This document shows, piece by piece, positions 11,742 to 23,772 of a DNA stretch of 64,000 nucleotides. Origin of the DNA: Solicoccozyma terricola. Taxonomy: Eukaryota; Basidiomycota; Tremellomycetes; Filobasidiales; Piskurozymaceae. The notes beneath the pieces were generated by a model. The model was not told the origin of the DNA. It did no database searches and saw only the letters and a list, made by a program, of their open reading frames with translations. Every line of letters begins with the position of its first letter. The stretch's first letter is position 1. Made by a program: the position numbers and the translations under genes. Where the stretch lies: NCBI GenBank assembly GCA_001600875.1, contig BCLD01000009.1, positions 704,127 through 768,126 on the forward strand, given 5' to 3'.

Positions 11742-14677
11742 ATGCCAAAGGTCACCAAGAAGCAAAAGGAGAAGGCAAAGGACTTCTCCGTGAGCGAGTC
11801 TAGTGTGCTGCCTATGTGGTTGCCAATCGTTAATCCCTTGCCTGCCTCGTCATCCCGCAGAAAGCTAAGCTCAAGCTCGGAAAGGGCAAGCAAGTAGCCA
11901 ACAATGCGACTGATACATCATTCAAAGCTAGATGTGAGTGTCATAGCGGCAGGGTATGATATCCACTCTTTGATAACACTGACACACCGAGGAACTTGCC
12001 AGCTATCGCTCTTCTGAACCAGAATCCTCTACACCGAGCCATCCAAGTCGAAGACCTTGCCTCATCCGGTTCCTCCTCCCGCACTCCAACCTCTCGTCGC
12101 GGCGTAACACTTCCAGAGGTTCTCCTCGTTCTTCGTCATCCCAACAAATCTACTCGTAAAGATGCTCTCGGAGAACTCAAAGAGATCCTTGTGAATGGTG
12201 TCGAATTGGGTGGTGTGCCTATGGGAAGGAGAGAAGGCGAAGCAGGGAAGGTATTAGGCACAGGCGGTGTGTGCAGACTGGTCGCTGACGAGGTGAGTCT
12301 CATCCTGGGGATCGTCCGCAATATATCCCCCCTGATGACGGCTACGGGGTACGCTTGATTTTGATACAGGATGCAGACGTTCGAAAAGCCCTCATTGCCT
12401 TCCTCTCATGGTACCTTCCTCTTCTACCCGCAGTGAGTAAATATATCAGCGTAATATTTCGTTGCTATAGATTTGTTAACCATCACTTCGGTCTCCTTCC
12501 TTATCTCGTCAGGACATCATCCCACCTCATCTACCTCTCCTTCTTCTACAAATCTCCTCAGCTCTCTCCCATATCTTTCCTCAAATCCGACTTGATGCTT
12601 GTCGACTCATCAACGTCCTCCTCGGAGTATCACCCTCCCATATCGTAGGGAACTGGCCCTCAGCGACTTCAATCAATGAATCCGACCCCTCAGACCGAGC
12701 TGGTGGTTCAGCTACGGCCAACGGAGAGATCTTAATGGAAGGCTTAAGATCTGCTATTGGGATCGGAGGAGCTAAAGGTGCCGGATCGAGCACTGGGATG
12801 AATCTTCTACCCACTACGAAATTGGTCACGTTACAGACTATATTAACGTTTGTGAAAGAAGGGTTGAAGAAATCTGGGATAGCGATTGCTGGTGGTGTAG
12901 GGAGGGCAGAGGACGTGCTGATGAACAAAACTCCATTTCCTAAAGGGATGTTTGATCGGTATGAGAAGAACATCGTTTACACCAAGCATCCTCTAGAAGA
13001 GGAAAAGGGGAAGAGGAGGAAGATTACTACAGAGATTGAAGAGTACCTCAACGGGGGTAACGCCAACGATTGGTTCATTCAGGATGTAGAGTGGGCGGAG
13101 GGGAATGAGGACATGTCAGGGTGGGATTTGGGAAGATTAGATGGGGATGGGAATGGGGAAGAAGGTGGTGGAATGGATAGTGGATCGACATTAGCTGTGA
13201 GTGGCAACCCCCCTGAGTTTCCACATCGTACGCCAATTGAACACGTCGTCAATGCATTCCAGACTCTTTACCTCTCACTACATCCCCTCCTTCTCTCAAT
13301 TCTCCTGGAAGCCGCCCCCGCTGCATTCTCGCCTGCAATCATGCGTACGACTTCAGAGACCACAGCGAGTGTCGATTTACAGCTCTGCACGGTGGTTGCT
13401 GAGCTATCAGTTGCTCTAGCTGGAACCGCATTGCTGCAGCAATTGCCTCAAGCTCAGATTACCGAGATTAAAAAAGCAGTAGCTGTAGTGACGGGTAAAA
13501 TGGCAGCTTGGTTTCCATTCGATGCGATCCTCAGGGATAGAAATCAGCGGGTGAGCGTTGCAAATATCAGTCCGTCTCCAACAGAGTGTTCAAAGTCAGC
13601 TGACCATTACCACGGACCAAAGACGAATATGGCAGCCGACGAGCTCTACCAGCGTCTCTCGCTGAGCTTTGCTGAACTCGTGCTTGCTTTGCCGCCGGCA
13701 CCGACCTCCCTACCGCCACGCGTCAAGTCATCAAATCCCACTGCACTCATCAAGCAGATGGAAGGAGCCTACGGCGAAGCATCACGTCGCCGCGGCAAGC
13801 AGGATGATCAAGCTGTAGAGAAAGTGGCTGCGTGGATCGTCGACCTGCTAGTCAGTACTACAGTTACAGCCTTGGCGAAATCCGACTGATGAATGCGCAT
13901 CTCTGCCAGGCCCCAAACGGGAATAGCCTCAAGGCTGCGATCGCTCCTGACACCTATGCGGCGTTGTTACCACTGGTATGGTCAATGTTGACCTTGCCAC
14001 CGGGGATACCATTGCTGCAACGCCCGTCTAACAAAGCGCCGCCTGACGAGTCCATCCCTACAACGGTCGGCGTCGCGTTCTTGGAACACCTATTGCGCAC
14101 AAGCGGGGATTCTGCTACAAGGCGGCTCGGAAACGAGTTTGTTGCCAGGTTGTGTCTTGTGAGCGACCTTCGAGCGGCCCGTAAATGTGAACGATGCTGA
14201 ATTTATGCCTACGATTCCTACCAGATCCACGAATTGCAATCCCCCCGCCTACCTTTCTTCATCCCACTTTCCTCGCCAGTACGGCCACAACTTGCTCAAT
14301 GGCTCGAATCTCTACCTCGGTGCCTATGGGAGATCAGTAACAAGGACAATCGCGCTTCGGCGGTTCTTCTGCGCTTCATGTTACAGGCAGGACAGTCGCA
14401 AAGTCAACTCTTCGCTTCCAGCAATTATCAAGTCCTTCGACAACGGATGGCCCCATTTTTCCACATCAGTCACCCTACCAAGGGCGCCATCCCTGGACCA
14501 TGGACCAAACTCTCATCTCGGGATCTGCGCTGGCTGGCACTGGATGTTGCACATGTGCTGCTACCATCTGATGCAACTGAACATTTACTGACTGCCATAG
14601 AGGCCGCTACCAAGGCATCTGGAGCTGAAGACGAGGCTCGGTGGCACGCACTTAGGTCACAAACAATTCTGGAGTAA
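11742..14677 (+). CDS. IPI1: Pre-rRNA processing protein Ipi1 (TEX10-like, Rix1 complex)
   Basis: Eight exons, join(11742..11789, 11861..11933, 12003..12292, 12370..12432, 12513..13550, 13623..13850, 13910..14158, 14225..14677), give about 813 residues. The N-terminus MPKVTKKQKEKAKDFS, KLKLGKGK and NATDTSFKARS is diagnostic of Ipi1. HEAT-like helices follow (EVLLVLRHPNKSTRKDALGEL and DVRKALIAFLSWYL). Ipi1 works with Rix1 and Ipi3 in late nuclear pre-60S particles (ITS2 removal, Rea1 remodelling). The protein is much longer than the yeast one and nearer to human TEX10. The intron at 13551-13622 is 72 bases and stop-free, so retention would only add 24 residues; I prefer splicing because a CTGAC branch site precedes the acceptor. 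Confidence 0.88.
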
Positions 14678-14733
14678 GGGCGACATTTGCTTTGTATACT
14701 ACTGTACATTAATCTCATGGCTTCGGCCTCCAG

Positions 14734-17459
14734 TTACAACTTTGCCGATGGTGTTGATGGGTTCTGAGCAGCCTCGCATACACGCCGCATCTCAATGAGC
14801 GACTCTGCTAGCGCAAGTTTGAACTGACTGGTAGGTACAGGACCGCTGTTTTTGGACTCGAGGCCGAATTTGATGAGATATGGGCCGGCGAGGTCTGTTC
14901 AAGGATTGTCAGCCTCGCACTGACAACGACTAGTCCATGTGATTGCTCAAAGCTCACAATTGGTACCAAGGCCATCTGGCCAGATCGTCCCAAAGCTGTT
15001 TCCATCGAAAGTTAGAACGCTGTCCGCAGATTTCTTGTGTCTGGACGTTGCCACTCACCCAGTACCGAGGAACCTTCCACCAGCACTCAGCCCACTCGTG
15101 CTCAATTTCCACTCCTGACTCAACGCCCACATGTCATCGTCGAAGAGCGGATGCTTGATGACACCGCCCTTCCCTGCGCTACCGAGATACTTCAGAGCCA
15201 TGATATGTCGGTCATATCCTTTTCCAACGGAAGAGGCGCGAGTCAGGGCGTTGTGATAGGTTGTTGCCTGACTGAGAAGGTTGAAACGTTCGGCGTCGGA
15301 TCGTTCAGAATCATGCATACCTAAAACGAAGGCACGGCTTGCTTCACTGAGCGTCCGGATGACTTCAGTCCGCCCGTGCAAGAACATCCGCGTCGAAGCC
15401 GTTTCATAAGTTGCTGTGAAACTCCGGCGAGTCTTGTACCAGGCGAGCTGAAGTGCCATTTGGATGAACGCATCCGGCGGTTGCTTTGCTGTCAGGCGAC
15501 AGAACATCAGATACGCAACCAGTCCAACAAAACCCACTACACATACCAGACTTCTTGATCCATTCGGCGCCGTATTGATCCCACCAAAGCTGTTGAGCAT
15601 CCGAATCCTCTATAATCTCCTTTGCCCTCTCTCCTGCTGCAACAATCTCCTTGCTCAGAGCTTCGTCCACAACGAAGTCGCATCGTTCCCATCCACCTGT
15701 GCTTTCCGTCGCCTCAGGGGCAAACGCCGCAACATTGACATCTTCACCTAACGCAAAGTCGACCACGATACTCGGAATCAAGGCATCACAAGGAGAGTGT
15801 TCTCCCATCATTCCAGCTCTACCGTTTGTCTCAACCATGACATTAAGAGCTTTATCGTACCAACGATTACGCCCATTGATACCCCCTGAAGCGTTCCGGA
15901 CATGTGCATCTATGATGGGACGGGTGTACGGATCATTGGAGAGTGATGATGGAGCCGGCGGCATGGTGTAAGGGTCGAGGGACAGCACAAAGATTGAAGA
16001 TTCGATTGACTGCATGGCCTGTCTGTTACGAGGGTCGAGTCCAAGAAGATATTGTCGGTTCTGCAGGGTTAAGTCTATCATCAGCCCTAAACGTCGTATC
16101 TCACTTGCTATTCAACCGTCACCGCACCTCTGTCCATTTGTCTCTGTCGTCGCCACTCAACAAGCCGACTCTCTCCACATCACTCCTCCCCTCTGCATCC
16201 TTCACCGATTCCCACAATCTCCCCTCAATGACAGCTGGTGTCAGTGGTTCCCCTGCCTTATCCAACACATCCACGCTATACACCCTGTCATCAACGAGGA
16301 CGGTGATGTGTCGCGCAGAGGGATCTGGGGTATTGAATGTGTCGCAGCCGGTTTGAGGGATACGACAAATACCAAAGAGTCTGTGATGGGGGAGGAGGGA
16401 GGGGGGGGGGGGGTGGAGAATGATTTGTAAATCATTCTGGACGCCTCGGTGGATGCAGGCCATCTCACCTTGTGTACTGATACATATCGAACGGTCCAGC
16501 TCGAGAGCTATCCGGTAGTATCTCCTCCCTGATGGTGATGGTGATAATACATGCATGTGAGCTCGGGGATTTGTGGTCTTTTATATTGGTTTTTGGAACA
16601 TACCTCTCCAGCTTTCTTCGGAAGAGCAAAAATCTATGCGTCAACCATGCAGCTCTCCTGACTTGAACATCTGTACACTTTCCCAACTTTGTATTCTCTT
16701 GATACCACTGATTCTTCATATTTTTCCCACCCATCTCTCCGTCGCTTTGTTTCCGCGTATCTTTGATAGCAGCTGAAACTGGATTCGGTTCGTCGTCTTG
16801 AGTGAGCGCTTTGTAATCCGCCATGATGGGATCATGTTTGAACATGAGCCACCAATTAGAATTAATCAGAAGGGGAGCACGCCACGTATGGTAGGCGAGA
16901 GGTGTCCAGAGGGTATCGTTGAGCCAGTTATTAGGCGATTCCGCATCTAGGTCTGTGATCAAGGCGAAAGGTCAGTGATGTGAGGTTCACGGTGGGGAAT
17001 TCCCAGTGAATACGGTCTGAGCTCACCTTTAATTTGTTGCTGTATCGCTTCACCAGCTCCTCCGGCTTTGATAAAATCCTCAACTAGCTCTCTCCGCTTC
17101 GCCAATTCCTTTTCGACATTCTCATCCCCGTACTAAACGGTGATAAAGGTGGAAGTCACGTCAGTGAGAGTGAACTCAGACTCGCAAGTCCAAGGCTCCT
17201 CGTTCACCTTTTGCGCAATCACAGGCTTTAAACTGGTCAACCATCCTTCAAAGCTCTGCCTCAGCTCCGGAACAGGCAATCGTGGAAGTTGGGACTGCTT
17301 GGAGAATGTCTTCTCCTGGTTGTTTCGGAACGGAGTGAGCGCAAACATGCGTGAATGCTTGGACGGTCGGTGAAATCGCGTGAGGCACGGACGAGGTATT
17401 GAGGTAGGTCTGAGGGATGTTGTGTGAGAGACTGAGAAGACTGCTCGCCGACAGAACAT
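14734..17459 (-). CDS. CAT2: Carnitine O-acetyltransferase (mitochondrial/peroxisomal)
   Basis: Nine exons, complement(17208..17459, 17027..17132, 16604..16952, 16469..16528, 16128..16380, 15547..16060, 15059..15488, 14958..14995, 14734..14894), give about 720 residues. Landmarks of the choline/carnitine acyltransferase family are RAGPFDMYQYTRLFGICRIP, WYDKALNVMVETNGRAG, GEHSPCDA with the catalytic His, FLHGRTEVIRTLSEAS, KGYDRHIMALKYL and GTIWPDGLGTNY. The enzyme moves acetyl groups between CoA and carnitine so that acetyl units can leave peroxisomes or enter mitochondria. The N-terminus (MFCRRAVFSVSHTTSLRP) is Arg/Ser-rich with no acidic residue, like a presequence. The C-terminus is SAKL, a peroxisomal PTS1. 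A second in-frame Met (first base 17348) could start the peroxisomal form. Intron 4 contains a C13 pyrimidine tract. Confidence 0.92.
16401..16413. repeat. G13 homopolymer (C13 on the coding strand) in CAT2 intron
   Basis: A run of 13 G on the plus strand lies in the intron between CAT2 exons 4 and 5. On the coding strand it is a C-rich pyrimidine tract that ends about 20 bases before the acceptor. Confidence 0.8.
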
Positions 17460-17626
17460 GACAGTGTGGTATGGGTGGGGATACAGAGACACGACCCGAT
17501 ACACTTGACATTACTTGACATGGTTGAATCCAGGGTTACATCCGGCAACCTCCGGTTACAACAACAATCTCGATCGAGTCACGTGATTTGCTGGCGAGGG
17601 AGCGAGTGACACGTGCAAGTCAAAGG

Positions 17627-20332
17627 TCATTGGCCGTCGTCCTCGTCCTCGTCCTCGTCCTCATCAGCCAAGTCGTCCATACCCAGAGCAGCAAACCGAC
17701 TGTTCGTACGCTTCGGTTTGAATTCCTCTTCCTCGATGCCTCCATCGTCATCATTGCTGTCCTGTTCGTCATCCTCCTCAGACGGCGTAGTAGCTTCGTG
17801 AAAGTGTCGACCTTCCTCTCCTCCCTCCGAATCCTCCGTTTCCTCATATGCACTCAGAGCACCATCGTCTGGTTGTTCCTTGACTACCACTTCTTCCTGC
17901 AACACCCCTCCAGTCCATACGCCCTTCCCATCCGCATGAACCAATTGTTGATCGGACGTATCAGGAGCCCAGAATGCCCATGGTATACGACCCTCTGCTA
18001 CCATTCGCATGACTGATTGTAGGCTATCAGAATACTAACTAGCCAATAATAATAAAATCACACCGTTAATGCGCGCACTCACTTTGATTTCCTGCTCGAT
18101 TGACATCAGGTCGTCCTGCCTTTGCGGTGACTGCAAAGAAACGCGGTTGGTTTCTGCATTAGCGAGAACCACAAACCCTCTCTGTCAACAGGCGTAGGCT
18201 CACGGTATCCTCGTTCCAGCGCCCAACCTTCCATGATCAGATAAGCCGTCCATTCCGCTTCATCCTGTTCCTCCATCACCTCGTCTTTAGTGATACCCAA
18301 CCGATACGTCTTCTTCCCTTCTAGTGTGATCCGAGCTTGCCTATCCTCTACCCACTTCTTCGGTTCTGATAGACGGAGAATTTGCTCTAATGGCATGAGA
18401 CGGGCAACGTGTAAGATGCAGGTCGGTAGAGAAGGGATTTGCGAGATTGGAAGGACTGTTTGTAAAAGCCATCAGATACTCTGCGGTCAAGTTGGGTTCT
18501 CGGAGGGGAAATGAAAGATATACATACCTCCAGCCATCACTTGCATATCAAAACCAGTAAGACTCGGAATCACAAGACCTGGACAATCGACAATTTGGAC
18601 TTGGTCATTCCAAAATATCGTTTGGAAGTGCTTGGTCTGAAACGACGTCCGACGCGTTGTAAATCATCATTGATAGTTCCACAGAGGTAGGTATTTTGAT
18701 CCAACTCACTTTACCAGGTGTCTTGGAGGCACGGACTTTTGCTTTCCCTAGCAGTGCATTCAAGAGTGAAGACTTGCCAACGTTGGGTTGACCTATATCA
18801 ACCAAATGCCTTTTAATCAGCATACTGGCCTCACTCGCAGTCTTGCCAAAGCAGACTTACCAACCAGACCAACAGTAACAAACGTAGAATCTCCATCCGT
18901 CTTTCTTTCATCATCCCCTCTCATCAACCTACCCCAATCAACAACCCTCTTGATCTTCTGCTCTGTCGACTTTTGCTCGTTGTCTAGTAACGACGAATGA
19001 GCTCGTTCTAATGCACTTATCAGGGATGTTAATGATGCTGGTGGGATATGTGGAACGTGTTTTTGTTGATGACGAGGCGCTGCAAGTCCGATAAAAGTGT
19101 TTAGATGACAATATCGAGATGATGTGGGAAAAAGGAAACAACTTACCTTGAGCGAGTTGAAACCTCTCGTAATTCTCCACACAAACAACATCGATATCTT
19201 CTTCCTCTTCCACGTCGGATGCCTCACTTGATTGTTCAGATCCTACATCTCCATACTTCCACCACTTTTTCGCCCATTTGACCCATCCATCTCTACATTC
19301 CTCCTCTACCAAATCAGTCTTGGTCAAAACCACAACCACTCGTTTATTCCCCATCTTTCTTCTCCTCCCCTGAATGCTACCGTCCGCCCATCCATTCTCA
19401 CTGGTACCACTACTTCCATCTCTCCGTTTCCCGACATCTTTCCCATAAACGACCTCTCTCAAGAATACCCTCATTGCTTCTCCCAAATGAACTCCAGGTA
19501 CTCTAACATCAGCCAAGACCAATACGATATCAGATCGTTCGATCACCCTCCATAGCTGTCGATATACTTCGAGATTCGATTCGTAAAATGATGGAATATG
19601 AGTATTTCGTCCTATTCTCTCCTCTTGATCTACGGTTTGAGTGGTGATGGGTTGCGAAGAAGGACCAGCGATAGGGTCTTGAATCGATTCAAGAGTTGAA
19701 GAGGTTTGGGTGTATTCCGTCTCTACTTCTTCCCAGTCAATCATGACACTCTCCATATCTCTTCTCCACTTTTCAAACACTCCTTCTTCATTCTTCTCAA
19801 CTTCCTTTTTCGTCATCGCTTCTGTGCCTGGCTTCCGTTTCCATTTCGGTCTACGCGGAATCGATAATCTTTCCGATAAAGCTATTAATTTATTTCGATG
19901 TTCCTCTTCTCGTTCATTTGGTTGTGAAGTGGTTTGTAATTCCATGATAGATCTCCATCTTGCACTAACACCACAAACAGGTCGGACCAATACCTCATCC
20001 TCACCTCTCCTTTTCTCATTTTCTAAAAAACCTTGACTCAATTTGATAAATCTCGATTGCAACTTCCTCGAAGCAGCTTGATTAGCTTGTATCAAAGGGT
20101 TATGATGCAACGATCGAGATAGGTGGGTTTTAGGTTTATTAGATGAGGATTTAGAAAGAGGGAGAGTTGATAGGTCGTCTGAACGTTTCAGAGCTCGTTT
20201 CTCTTGGAGTTGAGCTGAAGGGATGTGGTGTAACGCGTGAGTGTTTGGGACGACATTGGCAGTAGTGGAAGTGGTTGGAAAAGAAAGCATACCTTTCCGT
20301 TGTTTGGTGGAAGCTGGTATTCGTCTAGGCAT
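17627..20332 (-). CDS. GNL1-like circularly permuted GTPase (MMR1/HSR1 family)
   Basis: Eight exons, complement(20293..20332, 19147..20214, 18861..19079, 18710..18792, 18528..18636, 18204..18455, 18083..18130, 17627..18012), give about 734 residues. The basic N-terminus MPRRIPASTKQRKAQLQEKRA is formed across intron 1. GTPase motifs come in permuted order: G4 LTKTDL, then G1 GQPNVGKSS, G2-region ASKTPGK and G3 VDCPGLV. This G4-G1-G3 order is that of YlqF/YawG GTPases, and the MPRR start and length fit GNL1; relatives act in ribosome subunit assembly or export. The C-terminus is very acidic (alternating Asp/Glu from a TCC/TCG repeat near 17635-17665). The first intron is 78 bases and free of in-frame stops. 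The GNL1 assignment within the family is likely, not certain. Confidence 0.85.
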
Positions 20333-20877
20333 GATGGTGGGAGAGATGGGGTGAGGTGAGGTGTGGATGTCGAGGTGTTGAGGAAGGACGGGTTCAGCAG
20401 CTCGGAGTTCTTAACAGGTCTTGACAGGTCTTGAAGGTCTTTGACAAACGGAGCCGAGAGTGAGTTAGCATGACGAAGTCAAGGAGTGACGGAGCCGGTC
20501 ATGGGGCCCCCCACAGTTACGTGGATCATCCGCGGATTGCCCTTCGAGACCAAACATTACACGCGATCGCTTCGGCGCATCGGCGATAAGAGCGAGTGAG
20601 CACTTCGCCGGCTGTTGTTTGCAGGGTTCTCAGCCCAAGCGCAGTTTCCACGTGATTTCATATTTATCGCTGCGCTTCCTCACCCGCCCATCCGTTGTGC
20701 GCTTAACTCCCTTACCAGACCCCTCAAGCACCGTAGCAGGTCCCCCACCCTAGTCACTCTATCGCTTCAAAAACTATCATCAAAGGTTCGTTGTGCAGTT
20801 TCAAGGTTAGTTTCATGGTGTGTGGCTGGGTGGGTCGGATGTGGATGGACAGCTGATGTTTGGTTTTGATTTAATAG
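20333..20877. promoter_or_regulatory. Divergent promoter of GNL1-like and eL27, with probable 5' UTR intron
   Basis: A 545-base spacer between divergent starts. At its right end a donor GTTCGT at 20786 and an acceptor ending TTAATAG at 20877 would define a 92-base intron that ends exactly before the eL27 ATG. Such 5' UTR introns are common in ribosomal protein genes. The upstream part is GC-rich around 20500-20600. Confidence 0.45.
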
Positions 20878-22135
20878 ATGGTCAAGAGTGAGTGTTTGCA
20901 TTGGGATTTTTGGGGACTAGTGAAGATTTTGGAACACGAGATTTGGAAGGGAGGAGGGACGGATCTGGAATCGTGATACGACAAGGAGCAGATGAGAAGG
21001 AAAGGGATGCAAATCAAGTCGGTCTGTGGGAACAACTTGAGGATCGAAGTACGACTGGAAGAAAGCAGCGAATGGAGAACAGCAACGTCAAAAATCCTTT
21101 CCATTTGGAAAGCTATCATCGACCTTTGATATCGGTCGCATCACGGCTACATCCATCTTGCGCAACGTCTTCAACGCTCGCCTTGATAGATTCCGTTGTC
21201 TGTTCGCAGTTACTGTCGGAGAGCTTCTATGGACGGATTGAGAGCGTCGGATGAGACGCCATCAACTCTCGCTCAGAAGGTCGTACATGCCTGCTTGCAA
21301 ATTGGATCATGGCATCCCTCATACCATCGACTCTCGAAACCTCGTCTCTCTGATTCCATCGCCGCTCAAAATAATCCTCACAACCCAAACTAACATCTCT
21401 CCTTCTCCCTTGTTCTGCACAGTCTACAAGCCAGGAAAAGTCGCTGTCGTCCTTTCAGGTCGTCAAGCCGGTAAAAAGGTCGTCGTCATCAAGCAAGTTG
21501 ATGAGGGAACCAAGGAGAGGCCTTATCCTCATGCTATTGTCGTTGGGATTGAGAGGTGCGTGTTTTTAGGTGTTTTTGATTTGGGCTTGTGGTCGTGTGC
21601 GGTGAGGGAGTCGGTTGGGAGGAGGTGAAGGTGGAGCCTGGAGGGTGGATCAAATCGGATCAACGGCTTTGGGATGATATTGTCTTTGAAAGATGGACGA
21701 CGACAGATGCACATCGGTGCATTCAACGACATGCATCGGAACCATTTCACTGACATACGTTTCCTTCATTCTCACCACCAGGTACCCACTCAAGGTGACC
21801 AAGTCGATGGGTCAAAAGCGAATTGCCAGGCGGTCAAAGGTCAAGCCTTTCATCAAGGTCATCAACTACGCTCATCTCCTCCCAACCCGATACGCACTCG
21901 AGCTCGAATCCCTCAAGGGTTCCGTCACCGCCGAGTCGTTCAAGGAGCCAACTCAGCGAGAGGAGGCCAAGAAGGTCATCAAGAAGCACTTGGAGGAGAG
22001 GTACCAGAGTGGCAAGAACAGGTGGTGTACGTAACATGTCTCTTGTGTTCCCCTGGATTGACGACACACGAGATGCTGACAAGTTCTTGGTCTCGCGTCT
22101 GCATGTCAACAGTCTTCACCAAGCTTAGGTTCTAA
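20878..22135 (+). CDS. RPL27: 60S ribosomal protein eL27
   Basis: Four coding exons, join(20878..20887, 21423..21555, 21782..22026, 22113..22135), give exactly 136 residues, the usual eL27 length. The protein begins [20 protein letters not shown], continues through [20 protein letters not shown] and ends KNRWFFTKLRF, all hallmark eL27 sequence. The first coding exon is only 10 bases and is followed by a 535-base intron, unusually long for this window; the second intron (226 bases) is also long. Ribosomal protein introns often host snoRNAs, but I could not find an unambiguous C/D pair here. eL27 lies on the 60S surface and is essential. Confidence 0.96.
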
Positions 22136-22366
22136 GTGTTGGTAGCCGACCGGCCTTTGGGGGGAGTTGAGGGAGACGAAGCGATTCGTCAGAGCTTGTG
22201 TGCAATAGTCTCTCATGAGGATTTTTGTACTCCGGCTATCACTTTGACTGCGTTTTCAAAAGCATTCCAACCATTATGGCATGACATTTTACGCAGAGGG
22301 ACTACCTTGTCGTTGATTGACTACTGCATACACGTACTTACTACTAACCACACTTCACATTCATGA

Positions 22367-23772
22367 TCATGAAGCACTTTCGGCTTCCGCCCATCGTTTC
22401 GCCTTCCCGTCCTCACGCCAACCTGTGCTCCCATCACCTTTCGCCATGACCTCGGTAATTCCCAACAGTTTCTTGCTCCCTAGACCTGATTTCCCATCCA
22501 CAGCCTGTACTGTGATTGGTACCGTTCCAGCCCTCTCCGCCATCCCACCTGTCATGCTCTTCAACATCGCGTAACCTATATTCGTTCCATCTAGTGGACG
22601 ATCAGGTGTATTTCTCCCTGTAGCTGGTGATGACTCCTTACTCCGCTTCACGGCATTCTGTTCGTGCTGCGGCTTCCGTTTCCGATGTTGTACATCCTTC
22701 CATGTTTGACGACCTTCCTCGACACCAAGAAAGCTCTCCCTCAGCTTCTGCATCGCGAGTTTGCTTCTTCGATCCGTGTCAGACTTCTTGGCTTGACTGG
22801 TCAAAGCTACTTGTCTTGATTCAGTAGATTTCCAGTCCCCCGTATGAGAATGAACACCATCGTGACCTCCTTTTCTCTTGTCTCCTGGCGCATCTGGTTC
22901 AGTAGCGATCATGAACCCGTCCCGAAGCGCACAGTCATCGCATGGCCAATCTAGGTGTATGTGGCATTCGAATGTGGTAGTGCCGATAATTATACGGGAA
23001 AGGTGGTGCAAGCGGTTGGGTCGGGAAGTTTGCTTGGCTTTAGACAGTCGGTGTGGTTTAGTTTTCTGGTGTGGATCGAGAAGGAAGGTACCATGTGTAG
23101 ATCCTGAACAAGAATCGGGCCATGTCAGTTTTTGCACTTTTGAGTCTTATTTACACTTCTCGGCCTACCATTATCAACCAGCCAATACCCAGCCTCCCCT
23201 TCCTCGTCATCCAGGCTACCCTTTCCATCACCCCAGAACAACGTAGCGTGCACTTTACTGACCTCCATTTCTTTCAACCGTATCCTTGGGTGGAAGTTCT
23301 TGTCTCTACCTATGATGAACCCATCTTCGCGACTGTCGATAACGGCGACTCTCTCGGCTCCGGTGAGGATTGAAGACTTGAGTGCCACTAGACGGAGAAT
23401 CTGATCTGATCTGGGAGCATCGGTAGGTTGGTCCTGATCGTGTTTCGAGCTGAGCACTGGTGCAGAAGAGACCGGTGCCAAGGGTTGATGAGGATGAATA
23501 GTCGGATCGTTCCATTTCGTAGATGCACTTGTGGCAGACGGCTCACGTCTCTTCGCATCGTCCTCATCTTGCACTCCGTTGCCATCCTCCTCCAACATCG
23601 CCCAGCCGACAACCTGGGAAGCGACTGCCGCTGCACCAGCTGCACTCGTCTCTCCGGCCGACTGATATTCCCAATCTCCAGTCCACGCGTTTGGTTTTGC
23701 GTAAGTGTTGGACTTTGCGGAGAAGTACATGGAGTACTCTGGTACCCACTTCCAGTCGTCCGCGGTCGCCAT
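22367..23772 (-). CDS. AGGF1-like protein: OCRE, FHA and G-patch-like regions
   Basis: Two exons, complement(23169..23772, 22367..23103), give about 446 residues. At residues 5-35 the aromatic pattern WKWVPEYSMYFSAKSNTY resembles the OCRE motif of splicing proteins. An FHA domain follows with FIIGRDKNF, SKVHATLFWGDG and, across the intron, VDNGSTHGTFLL; these hold the Arg, Ser-X-X-His and Asn/Gly residues used to bind phosphothreonine. The C-terminus (NIGYAMLKSM ... GLGSKKLLG) is a diverged G-patch, interrupted by about 20 residues and lacking the usual Trp. The order matches AGGF1 (VG5Q) of animals. A role in RNA processing is inferred from the domains. Confidence 0.8.

Noticed and set aside
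21670..21755. Possible C/D snoRNA in eL27 intron 2
   Set aside because: The C box is not a true RTGATGA and no terminal stem is clear; left as a question only.
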